64,000 nucleotides of DNA from Xanthobacter flavus. GTDB taxonomy: Bacteria; Pseudomonadota; Alphaproteobacteria; Rhizobiales; Xanthobacteraceae. Under the pieces are notes generated by a model, which saw nothing but the letters and a program-made list of their open reading frames with translations, was not told where the DNA came from and did not search any database. Both the position numbers and the translations under genes were made by a program. The DNA lies in the NCBI RefSeq assembly GCF_017875275.1, contig NZ_JAGGML010000001.1, positions 930,001 through 994,000 on the forward strand. Reading direction: 5' to 3'. The stretch's first letter is position 1. Each line of letters begins with the position of its first letter. Shown here piece by piece: positions 10,701 to 19,272 of the stretch.

Positions 10701-11516
10701 TCAATCCTGGAGCAGCGGGCTTCGCGCAGCCAGCTGGCCGGCGTCCTCGAGCCGCGCGGCGGCGGCCCTGAAAAGGGGCGCCAGCCGCTCCGCCCATTGC
10801 CGCTGACCGTCCGGGCGGGCGACCAGATCCTGCCGGATCTCGATGCCCACATGGGGAATGCCGCGCCGCTCGCCGTGCTCCGGAATGGTCCAGTCCGTCT
10901 CCTCGCTCACCGCGTAGGGCTCGTTGTCTCCCACGGTGAGCGTGGCATCGGCGCGCAGCAGCGGAAGCAGTGCCTGCGCGAGGCGGCTGTCGCGGTGGTG
11001 AAGCAGGCCCGCGTGCCACGGCCGCACGAAGCCGGCGAAGACCGGCGTGAAACTGTGCATGGCGATCAGGAGGACCGGCGCGCCCGCGGCCTGCCGCCGA
11101 TCGAGTTCAGCGGCGATGCGCGCGTGATACGGCAGGAAGATTTCACTCTCGCGCACCAGGCGATCCGCCGCGCCGACCCCCTGGTTGCCGGGAACGGGCG
11201 TCGCGTCGCTTTCCACCGGGATGGACTGCGCGGCGCCCAGCGGCCTGTTGCAATCGATCAACAGGCGAGAATAGTTCTGTTGAATGAGCGTGGCATCGAG
11301 TAATTCTGAAAGCGCGTGGCAGACGCTGGCGATGCCGATGTCCCAGGCGATGTGACGCTCGCGGTCCACCGCCGAGAGGCCAAGCGTTCCGACAGAGCGG
11401 GGAAGCCTGTTTCCCGCGTGATCCGCAACGAGAAGGAACGCGGAACGGCCTTCGGGATTTAATACCGTGACTGGCGGCATGTCGCCGGCCGTCAACAGGG
11501 AAACAGGCGCGCTCAC
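10701..11516 (-). CDS. N-formylglutamate amidohydrolase family protein
   Basis: A 271-residue protein of the N-formylglutamate amidohydrolase (HutG-like) family, which hydrolyses N-formyl or related N-acyl amino acids with a zinc-type site. Landmarks are VADHAGNRLP near the N-terminus, DIGI, LIDCNRP and AMHSFTP, then a GIEIRQDLV segment near the end. The GTG start at 11516 has GGAAAGG seven bases upstream and gives SAPVSLL; an ATG at 11597 would add 27 residues with no ribosome site. It stands alone with no hut genes nearby, so a histidine-pathway role is not shown. It may act on formamide products of the adjoining operon (inference). Confidence 0.8.
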   Translation of the reverse strand: MSAPVSLLTAGDMPPVTVLNPEGRSAFLLVADHAGNRLPRSVGTLGLSAVDRERHIAWDIGIASVCHALSELLDATLIQQNYSRLLIDCNRPLGAAQSIPVESDATPVPGNQGVGAADRLVRESEIFLPYHARIAAELDRRQAAGAPVLLIAMHSFTPVFAGFVRPWHAGLLHHRDSRLAQALLPLLRADATLTVGDNEPYAVSEETDWTIPEHGERRGIPHVGIEIRQDLVARPDGQRQWAERLAPLFRAAAARLEDAGQLAARSPLLQD

Positions 11517-11620
11517 GTCAGAACCTTTCCGGCACGGGCCATGCATCTGACGCGACAGCCCCGGGGCTGCGCGCACCATAACCGATCCGCGGGCCATGTC
11601 CGCACAGAGCTGAGGCCCAT

Positions 11621-12436
11621 ATGCTGATCCACGCCGGCTACGAAATTACTTACGGCTGCCCGCAGCCGACGCCCATGATTCTCACCCTGAGCGTCCACCC
11701 CTCGCGGTTCGACGATCTCGTGAACCCGGACCGGGTGATGTTCGACCCGCCGATTCTCGCCAACACCTATCACGACAGCTTCGGCAATTTCTGCCATGTC
11801 ATCCAGGCGCCCGCCGGCGGCCTCACCATGCGCACGAACTTCACGATTCGCGACAGCGGCCTGCCGGACGACGTGGCTCCCTCCGCCCCACAGCATCCCC
11901 TCGGCGAACTGCCCGTGGGCGTGCTCCTCTTCCTTCTGGGCAGCCGCTATTGCGAGACGGATCGCCTGAGCGCGTTCGCCTGGTCGAAGTTCGGGCACTT
12001 GCCCAAGGGCTGGCCGCTGGTGCAGGCCATCTGCGATTTCGTCCACAACCACATCGCGTTCGACTATGCCCACGCGAGCCCGCTGAAGACCGCCTTCGAC
12101 GCCTTCACGAGCAAGGAAGGCGTCTGCCGCGACTTTGCCCATCTCGCCATCACCCTGTGCCGCTGCATGAACATTCCGGCCCGCTACTGCACCGGCTATC
12201 TCGGCGACATCGGCGTCCCGGCCGATCCGGCGCCGATGGATTTCAGCGCGTGGTTCGAGGTCTATCTCGGCGGACGGTGGTATACGTTCGACGCCCGGCA
12301 CAACACCCCGCGCATTGGCCGCATCCTGATGGCCCGGGGACGGGACGCGACCGATGTCGCGCTCGTGACATCCTTCGGCCCCGCGACGCTCACGTCGTTC
12401 AAGGTGGTTACGCACGAGGCTGCGGCGGCCGCATAG
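11621..12436 (+). CDS. Transglutaminase-like domain protein
   Basis: A 271-residue cytoplasmic protein with an N-terminal bacterial transglutaminase-associated beta domain (about 1-110) and a transglutaminase-like core (about 130-230). The nucleophile Cys169 lies in KEGVCRDFAHLA and the acidic residue in YTFDARHN. The position normally holding the catalytic His (DFHAW in relatives) reads DFSAW, with Ser209, so the classical Cys-His-Asp triad is incomplete. It may be a structural or protease-like relative. Divergently placed from the amidohydrolase with about 100 bp between starts. Confidence 0.8.
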   Translation: MLIHAGYEITYGCPQPTPMILTLSVHPSRFDDLVNPDRVMFDPPILANTYHDSFGNFCHVIQAPAGGLTMRTNFTIRDSGLPDDVAPSAPQHPLGELPVGVLLFLLGSRYCETDRLSAFAWSKFGHLPKGWPLVQAICDFVHNHIAFDYAHASPLKTAFDAFTSKEGVCRDFAHLAITLCRCMNIPARYCTGYLGDIGVPADPAPMDFSAWFEVYLGGRWYTFDARHNTPRIGRILMARGRDATDVALVTSFGPATLTSFKVVTHEAAAAA

Positions 12437-12571
12437 GTGATGGCGGACGAAGCCCATCGCTTTGGTGGCCCGTCCCCTCTACACTCACCCCACACCGGCC
12501 AAGGCCGGCCTCCGGGCAAACGGCCAGACAGCTGGCCGGGGAACCGGGATGATCTTCAGATTGGATATCTT

Positions 12572-12856
12572 TTGCAGGTTCTCGTCAGAGACAACAACGT
12601 TGAGCAGGCCCTCAAGGTTCTCAAGAAGCGCATGCAGCGGGAGGGCATTTTCCGCGAGATGAAGCAGCGCAAGGCCTATGAAAAGCCCTCGGAACGCAAG
12701 GCGCGCGAGCATGACGAGGCGGTGCGTCGGCACCGCAAGGCGGCGCGCAAGAAGGCGCAGTATGAAGGCCTGATCGCCGCCCCCAAGCGCCGCGCCAGGC
12801 CCACGGCCGGCCGAGGCCCGGCAACCGGCGCCGCGCCCTCTTTTACCGCCCGGTGA
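12572..12856 (+). CDS. rpsU: 30S ribosomal protein S21
   Basis: The translated core [18 protein letters not shown] is the invariant start of alphaproteobacterial S21, so the start is the TTG codon at 12572, giving 94 residues; the frame is open upstream but that part is not S21. S21 sits on the small subunit near the mRNA exit and aids initiation. After the usual end (KKAQYEGLI) a basic Pro/Ala/Arg-rich tail of about 26 residues follows. Alphaproteobacteria often carry several S21 copies, and this is probably one of them. A ribosome site is weak (GGAT seven bases before TTG). Confidence 0.85.
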   Translation: MQVLVRDNNVEQALKVLKKRMQREGIFREMKQRKAYEKPSERKAREHDEAVRRHRKAARKKAQYEGLIAAPKRRARPTAGRGPATGAAPSFTAR

Positions 12857-12863
12857 TTCCCGC

Positions 12864-12892
12864 GGTGGGTCGGGGCCCGGGCCCCGGCCACC
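12864..12892. terminator. Possible bidirectional stem-loop between convergent genes
   Basis: The gap between rpsU and the convergent hypothetical gene contains a perfect 16-bp palindrome CGGGGCCCGGGCCCCG (12871-12886), flanked by GGGT and ACCC that can extend the stem. No T-run follows on either strand, so it is at most a weak or factor-assisted terminator. Confidence 0.3.
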
Positions 12893-12911
12893 CGCCACCA
12901 GTTACCGCTGC

Positions 12912-13283
12912 TCAGTAGAACGGCCGGGCGAGGCTGGCCGAGGCGAGGCGTTTGCCATCCGCGTCGAGGGCCTCGACGGTCCATGTGTAGATACCGCCGA
13001 CACAGGGCGACCTGTAGGACACGGCGCCCCGCGGGACAGCGCCCTGCTTGGGGAGTTGCACATCCGCTCCGCCCAGTTCCCGGCCGCTCGGCCCCAGCAG
13101 CGCGAAACGCAGTCTGGCGGTGCCCGCCGGCACGTTGCCCAACTGGAACTCCGGGCTGTTCGGCCGCGGCACGCACATGGTGGTTCCGAGCCAGGTGAAA
13201 TCGAGCGTCATGTCCGGAGCGCTCGCCGCGGCGGAGGAGATGCCTGCTGAGATGAGGCAAGCGAGGGCATACGTCTTTTTCAT
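12912..13283 (-). CDS. Secreted protein of unknown function
   Basis: A 123-residue protein with a clear Sec signal (MKKTYALACLISAGISSAAAS). The mature part has TLDFTWLGTTMC, NVPAGTARLRFAL and a closing TWTVEALDADGK, with two cysteines that could form a disulfide. The layout vaguely recalls periplasmic phosphatidylethanolamine-binding-protein-like (YbhB) folds, but that is only a suggestion. Monocistronic, divergent from the next small gene. Confidence 0.65.
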   Translation of the reverse strand: MKKTYALACLISAGISSAAASAPDMTLDFTWLGTTMCVPRPNSPEFQLGNVPAGTARLRFALLGPSGRELGGADVQLPKQGAVPRGAVSYRSPCVGGIYTWTVEALDADGKRLASASLARPFY

Positions 13284-13427
13284 GACAGCTCCATCAGCTT
13301 CCGCTTCGAAGCCGCAATGATCCTAGCATAGATGGGCGAGGGGACCGCCCGAAAACTACGGGGCTGATTCTTTCGTCTCGACGAGAATTGATCGCGCCCG
13401 CGCGTAAAACCGTGCTACAGAGGGCCC

Positions 13428-13619
13428 ATGAACACTAAATTTGACGCTGACGGCCTCGTTGAGTTCGTCGCAGGCTTCCGATCCCCGCAAGGGCGGTTCA
13501 GGATCGTTCGCATCATGCCCGATGACAAAGGCGAGCCGAGCTATCGCGTAAAAGGCGAGCACGAGGCGTTCGAGCGGATCGCGCGCGAATCCGAACTGCG
13601 CCGACCCGGCGAAATATAG
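13428..13619 (+). CDS. Small conserved-looking hypothetical protein
   Basis: A 63-residue soluble protein (starting MNTKFDADGLVEFVAGF), rich in charged residues, with no membrane segment or known motif. The codon pattern and AGAGGG ahead of the ATG support expression. Function unknown. Confidence 0.55.
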   Translation: MNTKFDADGLVEFVAGFRSPQGRFRIVRIMPDDKGEPSYRVKGEHEAFERIARESELRRPGEI

Positions 13620-13664
13620 GCGGTATATGGAGCGGCACGGATAAAAAAACCGGGCCTTGCTATC

Positions 13665-13690
13665 AACACAATAGCCTCCTATGTTGTGTT
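13665..13690 (+). ncRNA. Stem-loop with CCTCC in the loop, possible leader or small RNA
   Basis: AACACAATA and TGTTGTGTT pair (one G-U) around the loop GCCTCCTA. The loop carries a CCTCC sequence complementary to a Shine-Dalgarno core. It lies 128 bp ahead of the cold shock gene and may belong to a long leader or a separate short transcript. No T-run follows, so this is only a candidate. Confidence 0.3.
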
Positions 13691-13817
13691 TGTCTGAATT
13701 TGACGGCTGATTTTCTGGCGCCACAGAGTGCCTGACGATACCTCCCTTCAATTTCTAACTTTTGTTCAGCTCGATCACTCGGGCTGTGCACCCACGCGCG
13801 ATTGAAAGGAAATCGTC

Positions 13818-14027
13818 ATGAATATCGGTACTGTGAAGTGGTTCAACGCCACCAAGGGCTTCGGCTTCATCCAGCCCGACAACGGCGGCGCGGATGTGTT
13901 CGTGCATATCTCGGCCGTCGAGCGCGCCGGAATGCAGGGCCTCGCCGAAGGCCAGAAGCTCCAGTTCGACGTCGTCCGTGACAACAAGTCCGGAAAGAAC
14001 TCGGCCGGAAACCTCCAGGCCGCGTGA
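13818..14027 (+). CDS. Cold shock protein, CspA family
   Basis: A 69-residue single cold shock domain with both RNA-binding motifs: RNP1 as KGFGFIQ and RNP2 as VFVHIS. It binds single-stranded RNA/DNA and melts mRNA structure. The ribosome site AAAGGAAA lies six bases before the ATG. A strong terminator follows about 65 bp after the stop, so the gene is monocistronic. Length and motifs match the family; whether it is cold-inducible cannot be told. Confidence 0.95.
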   Translation: MNIGTVKWFNATKGFGFIQPDNGGADVFVHISAVERAGMQGLAEGQKLQFDVVRDNKSGKNSAGNLQAA

Positions 14028-14090
14028 CATTACTCTAGCGGACCACGGATGTACTGGCCGCTGGACTGATGCACATACAGCTCTGAAAAG

Positions 14091-14116
14091 CCCCGCCCTT
14101 ACCGGCGGGGTTTTTT
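14091..14116 (+). terminator. Intrinsic terminator after the cold shock gene
   Basis: CCCCGCC and GGCGGGG form a perfect seven-pair stem around a six-base loop, followed directly by six Ts. This is the clearest intrinsic terminator in the window. Confidence 0.9.
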
Positions 14117-14181
14117 ATTTCATTTTTCAGTTCGCTTATCTTATCTCTGCGGCTTTGATCTCGGATGTGGTATTGTGATTC

Positions 14182-14412
14182 ATGACTCCGATCACACCAC
14201 ATCAGAATACGCTTTCCAGCGCCGAGAGCCGCCGCCAGCTGGATGAATCCATCGAGCGGGCCATGGATCGCTACAGGACCGACTTCGAGGCGATGCGCGA
14301 GAACAGCGCGCGTCTGCGCGCCGTGCGTGAGGCGCGCGATCGGGAGGCCGCGGCCATTCCCGCCACCAAGACCGGCAAAAAGACGACTGCAAAGCGCCGT
14401 ATCAAAGCCTGA
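14182..14412 (+). CDS. Small hypothetical protein with charged helix
   Basis: A 76-residue hydrophilic protein. Residues 12-55 are dense in Glu, Arg and Asp with a heptad-like spacing (SRRQLDESIERAMDRYRTD), suggesting a helix or short coiled coil, and the tail is Lys-rich (KTGKKTTAKRR). No recognised domain. It follows the cold shock terminator, so it needs its own promoter, and the AT-rich stretch at 14111-14175 could provide it. Confidence 0.5.
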   Translation: MTPITPHQNTLSSAESRRQLDESIERAMDRYRTDFEAMRENSARLRAVREARDREAAAIPATKTGKKTTAKRRIKA

Positions 14413-14709
14413 CCCGGAAGCCGCGATGAGTGCCCCGATGAAGGCCGTTCGCGTCGGCCGGCGGCCCGCCCGCATGGCGATGGCACAATTGCCACACCTC
14501 ACGCCGCGATAGCCGGTTTCCGCCCCTTAGACACAGGCGAAACGGCGCAAATGCTGCGTCTTCGGCGGATGGCTGCCCTGCGGGATTGAGGCTGGCGCTT
14601 GCCAGAGACGCCGCTTGGCGGCAAAGTCCCCGCCGAAATGTGCTCAAGCGTTGCGACAGTCGCGGCATCCGCGTCGCGCGACGGGCAGAAGGGACACTTA
14701 GAGATTACC

Positions 14710-15384
14710 ATGACCGATGACGTTGCCATGTCCGGGGCCCGGTCCGGCGCCCTTAGCCGCCGCTCCTTCCTCTTCGGCTCGGCCCTCGGCGTCGGCGCAC
14801 TGGGTCTCGCCGGCTGCTCGTCCGACGTGATGAGCCTCGCCGAAGCACAGAAGATCTACCCGGCAATGCCGAACGAGAAGTTCCCGATCCCCGCGCCGGA
14901 CATCAGCAAGGTCAACCCCAAGTACTACCGCCGCACCGTCGCCTACGAGAGCAATGAGGCGCCCGGCACAATCATCGTCGACCCGAGCAATTATTACGTC
15001 TACCGCATCGAGGGCGAGGGCAAGGCCACCCGCTACGGCGCGAATGTGGGCCGCGCCGGCTTCCTGTGGAGCGGCGATGCCTATGTCGGGCGCAAGGGCG
15101 AGTGGGCGGTGTGGACGCCCCCCAAGGAGATGATCAAGCGCCAGCCCGAGGCGGGCAAATGGGCCAACGGCATGCCCGGCGGCCTCGATAACCCCCTGGG
15201 AGCCCGCACGCTGTATCTCTACCAGAACGGTCAGTACACGCTCTACACCATCTATGCGAGCAGCGACCCAGAGTCGATCGGCTCCGGCATCACCAGCGGC
15301 TGCGTCGGCCTGCTCAGCCAGGACATGATCGATCTTTATGACAAGACGCCGGTGAAGACCAAGGTCGTCGTCCTGCCGGCCTGA
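14710..15384 (+). CDS. L,D-transpeptidase (ErfK/YkuD-type) with Tat/lipoprotein signal
   Basis: A 224-residue exported protein. The N-terminus has a twin-arginine motif (SRRSFLFG) and a lipobox LAGC with Cys36. The YkuD domain follows, with the catalytic Cys198 in ITSGCVGL. In the classical motif an HGT and SHGC pair are seen; here the first is replaced by IYASSDPESIG, so the His of the active site is not in its usual place. L,D-transpeptidases make 3-3 crosslinks in peptidoglycan or attach outer-membrane proteins. ATG 14710 was chosen over the upstream in-frame start because the signal peptide begins there. The 297 bp before it show no gene. Confidence 0.8.
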   Translation: MTDDVAMSGARSGALSRRSFLFGSALGVGALGLAGCSSDVMSLAEAQKIYPAMPNEKFPIPAPDISKVNPKYYRRTVAYESNEAPGTIIVDPSNYYVYRIEGEGKATRYGANVGRAGFLWSGDAYVGRKGEWAVWTPPKEMIKRQPEAGKWANGMPGGLDNPLGARTLYLYQNGQYTLYTIYASSDPESIGSGITSGCVGLLSQDMIDLYDKTPVKTKVVVLPA

Positions 15385-15505
15385 GCCAGCTGGCGTTGCC
15401 GTTCGCGTTGTTCGTGCGGATCGGCCGCGGCGCGTGAAGGTGGCTTTTCGAGGCCTGAAGACGACCTCGATGCAGCCGTCCGTCGTCTTTCCGCCCGCGC
15501 GGCGA

Positions 15506-15835
15506 TCAGCTGGCGAAGCTGGCCGCCGCGAGCCCAAGTACCAGCAGGCCTGCCGCGACGAGCGCCCAGGTGCCCCAGTTCGGCGGCGCGTTGGCGTGGG
15601 CGCGGTTGTCCTCCTCGCTTTGGGGCCGATACAGCTCGCCGAGGCTGGGGTCACCGTCGGCGATCCGGTCGCCCGTCTCCGGCGGCCGCCAGTCCTGCTG
15701 CGGCGCGTGGCCGCCGGCCTCGTCGTCCGTCCCCAGCGGAGCGGCGGCGAAATCGGGGCCGCGCACCTTGTCGCGGTTCTGGCCGGTGTCGGTGGCGTGG
15801 CGGGTTCTCTCGGCGTCGGATCCCTCTTGTGCCAT
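15506..15835 (-). CDS. Small protein with C-terminal membrane anchor
   Basis: A 109-residue protein whose first 85 residues are hydrophilic and Asp/Glu/Arg-rich, ending in one membrane helix (NWGTWALVAAGLLVLGLAA). The ATG at 15835 has AAAGGAG at ideal spacing; a longer in-frame start at 15928 was rejected. Topology suggests a tail-anchored protein with the bulk in the cytoplasm. No known family recognised. It converges with the L,D-transpeptidase gene. Confidence 0.55.
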   Translation of the reverse strand: MAQEGSDAERTRHATDTGQNRDKVRGPDFAAAPLGTDDEAGGHAPQQDWRPPETGDRIADGDPSLGELYRPQSEEDNRAHANAPPNWGTWALVAAGLLVLGLAAASFAS

Positions 15836-15976
15836 GGCTGCGCTCCTTTCGCTCTTGCCTGTCTCGCAAAGGAAAGTGCCCTGCCCCGGCAGACGTTCCA
15901 GCCCGCCTCCCATGCGCGCGATGGACAAAGCCGCAATTGCATTGAACAGCGCGTCCCGTCAGGACGAGAGCACGCG

Positions 15977-16005
15977 CCGATCTGATTGCACCGCAATCAG
16001 ATCGG
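15977..16005. repeat. Palindromic repeat unit 1 (REP-like)
   Basis: A perfect 13-bp inverted repeat: CCGATCTGATTGC, a 3-base spacer (ACC), then GCAATCAGATCGG. It is followed by ATAACGCGTTCTCTA. A second, related unit with the same outer CCGATC/GATCGG and similar trailing sequence lies 38 bp downstream, so the two form a tandem pair. Confidence 0.75.
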
Positions 16006-16043
16006 ATAACGCGTTCTCTATCATTAAGTTAGAAGGCGATTAA

Positions 16044-16070
16044 CCGATCAAATTGGTTCAATTTGATCGG
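16044..16070. repeat. Palindromic repeat unit 2 (REP-like)
   Basis: CCGATCAAATTG, spacer GTT, CAATTTGATCGG: a perfect 12-bp inverted repeat, followed by ATCGCGCTCTAGG, which resembles the trailing sequence of unit 1. Both units share orientation. They lie in the leader of the SMP-30 gene, so a regulator-binding role cannot be excluded, but the structure is more like a dispersed extragenic palindrome. Confidence 0.75.
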
Positions 16071-16130
16071 ATCGCGCTCTAGGTCTTGGCCGGGGCCGCG
16101 GCGCTGTCGGTCCGTCGATCGGGGGTTTCG

Positions 16131-17048
16131 ATGCTGTTCCTCAATCCTGTCGAGCGTCTGGTCGCCGAGGTTCACTACCGGCTCGACGAGAAGTGGCGGA
16201 AGAAGGGCCGCACCGCCTGGTCGGACCCCAACCGCGCCAATGCCGAGGTGGACAGCTTCCTGGAAGGCCCCTCGTTCGACCGCGACGGCAACCTCTTCTT
16301 CGTCGACATCCCCTTCGGCCGCGTGTTCCGGTTAACGCCCGGCGGCGATTGCGATCTGGTCTGCGAATACGACGGCTGGCCGAATGGGCTGAAGATCCAC
16401 AGGGACGGCCGCATCTTCATCTGCGACCACAAAGCGGGCCTGATGCTGCTCGATCCCCGGACGGGGACCATCGCGCCGCTCCTCGCCTCGCGCAACAGCG
16501 AGGCCTGGAAGGGCCTGAACGACCTCGTCTTTGCCGCCGACGGCACGCTCTACTTCACCGATCAGGGCCAGACCGGCATGCACGACCCCACCGGCCGCGT
16601 CTACCGGCTCGATGTCGGCGGGAAGCTCGACATGCTGCTGGGCAACGTGCCGAGCCCGAACGGCCTCGTGCTCGACATAACCGAGAGCCGCCTCTACCTC
16701 GCCGTGACGCGCCAGAACGCCGTCTGGCGCTGCCCCATCATGACGGACGGCACCCTCTCCAAGGTCGGCACCTATATCCAGCTCTCCGGCGGCCATGGCG
16801 GCCCGGACGGCATGGCGCTGGACGAGGAAGACGGGCTCATCGTCTGCCAGCTCGGCGTCGGCGTGTGGCGTTTCGATTCCCTCGGCATGCCCACGCACCT
16901 CATCACCGGCCGCGTCGGGCGGACCCTTACCAACATCGCCTTTGGCGGCAAGGACAACAAAACCCTGTTCATCACAGAATCCGACACGGGCACGATCCTG
17001 AAGGTGGACATGCCGGCGGCCGGCAAGACGATGTATTCCCACACGTGA
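16131..17048 (+). CDS. SMP-30/gluconolactonase family protein
   Basis: A 305-residue six-bladed beta-propeller of the SMP-30/LRE family, with blade motifs EGPSFDRDGNLFFVDI, NGLKIHRDGRIFICDH, GLNDLVFAADGTLYFTD and SPNGLVLD. These enzymes use a divalent metal (Glu, Asn, Asp) to hydrolyse sugar lactones or related lactones. ATG 16131 sits six bases after GGGGG and begins at the domain; an upstream TTG start at 16086 is less likely. No signal peptide. Its nearness to transketolase and hydroxyacid dehydrogenase fits sugar-acid metabolism, but it has its own leader. Confidence 0.85.
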   Translation: MLFLNPVERLVAEVHYRLDEKWRKKGRTAWSDPNRANAEVDSFLEGPSFDRDGNLFFVDIPFGRVFRLTPGGDCDLVCEYDGWPNGLKIHRDGRIFICDHKAGLMLLDPRTGTIAPLLASRNSEAWKGLNDLVFAADGTLYFTDQGQTGMHDPTGRVYRLDVGGKLDMLLGNVPSPNGLVLDITESRLYLAVTRQNAVWRCPIMTDGTLSKVGTYIQLSGGHGGPDGMALDEEDGLIVCQLGVGVWRFDSLGMPTHLITGRVGRTLTNIAFGGKDNKTLFITESDTGTILKVDMPAAGKTMYSHT

Positions 17049-17201
17049 ACGGGATGAACTGAAACGCCGGCAACCCTGCTAAAAGCCACTGCATTGGTGA
17101 GCCAGATTCAGTAATCGTTGTGTTTTTCGCGTTACCGGCCTCGCGCCGCTTTCGGCATCATCGCGCGCTTAAAAGATCAAAGCACGATGAGGAGACGAAC
17201 G

Positions 17202-19241
17202 TTGAGCGGCCAAGCCCCTGCCATCCCTGGCGATATCGTCCTTTCCGGACCCGATGGCGTGTCCCTTTCCACGGCACTCCCGCTCATGGCGCATGCCATC
17301 CGCTTTCTGGCGGTGGATGCCATTCTCGCGGCGGGCGAAGGCCATCAGGGCGTTCCCCTCGGCATGGCCGAGATCGCGACGGTGCTCTACAGCCGACACC
17401 TGAAATTCGATCCCGCCGACCCCACCTGGCCGGACCGGGACCGCGTGGTGCTCTCCAACGGGCACGGCTCCACTTTGCTCTATGCGCTGCTGCACCTCAC
17501 TGGCTATCACCACATCTCGCTGGATGCAGTGAAGAGCTTCCGTGAACTCGGTTCAACCTGCGCCGGCCATCCCGAATACGAGCCGGCCGCCGGTATCGAG
17601 ACCACCACCGGCCCGCTCGGGCAGGGCATCGCAAATGCGCTGGGCATGGCCATCGCCGAAGCCCATCTCAACGCCCGCTTCGGCGATGATCTGATCGACC
17701 ATCGCACCTGGGCCTTCGTCGGCGACGGCTGCCTGCAGGAGGGCGTGGGGCAGGAGGTGATCCAGCTCGCCGGCCACCTGAAGCTCGGCAAGCTCACCTT
17801 CTTCTGGGACGACAATTCCATCACCGACGACGGCTCCACCGAGCTCTCCATCTCCGAGAACGTGGCTGAACGCTTCCGCGTCGCCGGCTGGCATGTGGTG
17901 GAGATCGACGGCCACGACATCGCGGCGGTGGACGCCGCCATAAGCGCCGCCAAGGCCGATCCCCGGCCCTCCATGATCGCCTGCAAGACCACCATCGCCC
18001 GTGGCATCCCGCGCCTTGAAGGCCAGCGCGGCGGCCATTCCGGCAAGCTCTTCCCCGAGGATCGCGCCGCCATGGCCGCCCGCTTCGGCTGGACCGGCGG
18101 CAGCTTCGACATTCCCGCCGACATTGGCGCGGCCTGGCGCGCCACGAGCAGGCCCGGCGCGGACGCGCGGGCCGCCTGGCGTCAGCGGCTCGCCGCCACC
18201 GGCAATGCGGTGCAGGATGAGTTCCACCGCACCATCGCCGGCACCCTTCCTGCCGGCGCGCGCGAGGCCATCCACGCCTACAAGGCGAAGGCGGCGGCCG
18301 AGGCGAAGGCGGACTTTTCCATCGCCACCTCCGGCGACATCGCAGGCTCGCTCTACGAGGTGCTGCCCGACATCATGACCGCCTGCGCGGACCTGGAAGC
18401 CCCCACCAACCACAAGCGCCAGCTCGCCGCCTTCACCGCGAAGGACCGCGCCGGCCGCTACATCCATTGCGGCGTGCGCGAGCATGCCATGGGCTCCCTC
18501 GCCAACGGCATGGCCGCGCACGGCGGCGTCATCCCGCTGGCGGTCACCTACCTGCCGTTCTCGGATTACGAGCGCCCGGCCCTGCGCATGGCGGCGCTCA
18601 TGGGTCTGCCGGTGAAGTTCGTGTTCAGCCACGATTCCATCGGCATCGGCAAGAACGGGCCGACCCACCAGCCGGTGGAGATCATCGCCTCGCTGCGCGC
18701 CATGCCGAACATGATGGTGCTGCGCCCGTGCGACGCCATCGAGGCGGCCGAGGCGTGGGAGATCGCGCTGGAGCATCGCACCGGCCCGGTGGCGCTCGTG
18801 TTCGCGCGCCAGTCGCTGCCGGCCCTGCGTCACGATGGCGGCGCGGAGAACCGCTCGGCCCGCGGCGCCTATGTCCTTCAGGAGGCCGAGGGCGGCCCGC
18901 GCCGCGTCACCCTCATCTCCACTGGCTCGGAAGTTCAGATCGCCGTGGAAGCCCGCGCGCAGTTGCAGGCCGAGGGCATTCCCACAGCGGTGGTCTCCAT
19001 GCCTTGCTGGAGCCTCTTTGAGGCTCAGGATGCCGCTTACCGCAAGGCGGTGCTTGGCGCGGGCGCCGTGCGGGTCGCCGTCGAGGCGGCGGTGAAGTTC
19101 GGCTGGGAACGCTGGATCGGCGAGGAGGGCGGCTTCGTCGGCATGACGGGCTTCGGAGCCTCCGGCCCGGCTGATGCGTTGTACCGGCACTTCGGCATCA
19201 CCGCCGAGGCCGTGGCCGAGGCCGCGCGCGTGCGGCTCTGA
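17202..19241 (+). CDS. Transketolase, full length
   Basis: A 679-residue transketolase with all three domains: thiamine diphosphate domain ([25 protein letters not shown] followed by the Asn-containing DDNSIT), the pyrimidine domain ([10 protein letters not shown], with the conserved Glu) and the C-terminal domain. It transfers two-carbon ketol units between sugar phosphates. TTG 17202 is favoured because AGGAGA lies six bases upstream; ATG 17187 lacks a ribosome site. It is followed after 31 bp by a 2-hydroxyacid dehydrogenase. A second, split transketolase is encoded at 24154-26009, so this one may be the general pentose-phosphate enzyme or a pathway paralogue. Confidence 0.93.
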   Translation: MSGQAPAIPGDIVLSGPDGVSLSTALPLMAHAIRFLAVDAILAAGEGHQGVPLGMAEIATVLYSRHLKFDPADPTWPDRDRVVLSNGHGSTLLYALLHLTGYHHISLDAVKSFRELGSTCAGHPEYEPAAGIETTTGPLGQGIANALGMAIAEAHLNARFGDDLIDHRTWAFVGDGCLQEGVGQEVIQLAGHLKLGKLTFFWDDNSITDDGSTELSISENVAERFRVAGWHVVEIDGHDIAAVDAAISAAKADPRPSMIACKTTIARGIPRLEGQRGGHSGKLFPEDRAAMAARFGWTGGSFDIPADIGAAWRATSRPGADARAAWRQRLAATGNAVQDEFHRTIAGTLPAGAREAIHAYKAKAAAEAKADFSIATSGDIAGSLYEVLPDIMTACADLEAPTNHKRQLAAFTAKDRAGRYIHCGVREHAMGSLANGMAAHGGVIPLAVTYLPFSDYERPALRMAALMGLPVKFVFSHDSIGIGKNGPTHQPVEIIASLRAMPNMMVLRPCDAIEAAEAWEIALEHRTGPVALVFARQSLPALRHDGGAENRSARGAYVLQEAEGGPRRVTLISTGSEVQIAVEARAQLQAEGIPTAVVSMPCWSLFEAQDAAYRKAVLGAGAVRVAVEAAVKFGWERWIGEEGGFVGMTGFGASGPADALYRHFGITAEAVAEAARVRL

Positions 19242-19272
19242 GCCTGTCGCGACAATCGGAAAGAACAAGAAC

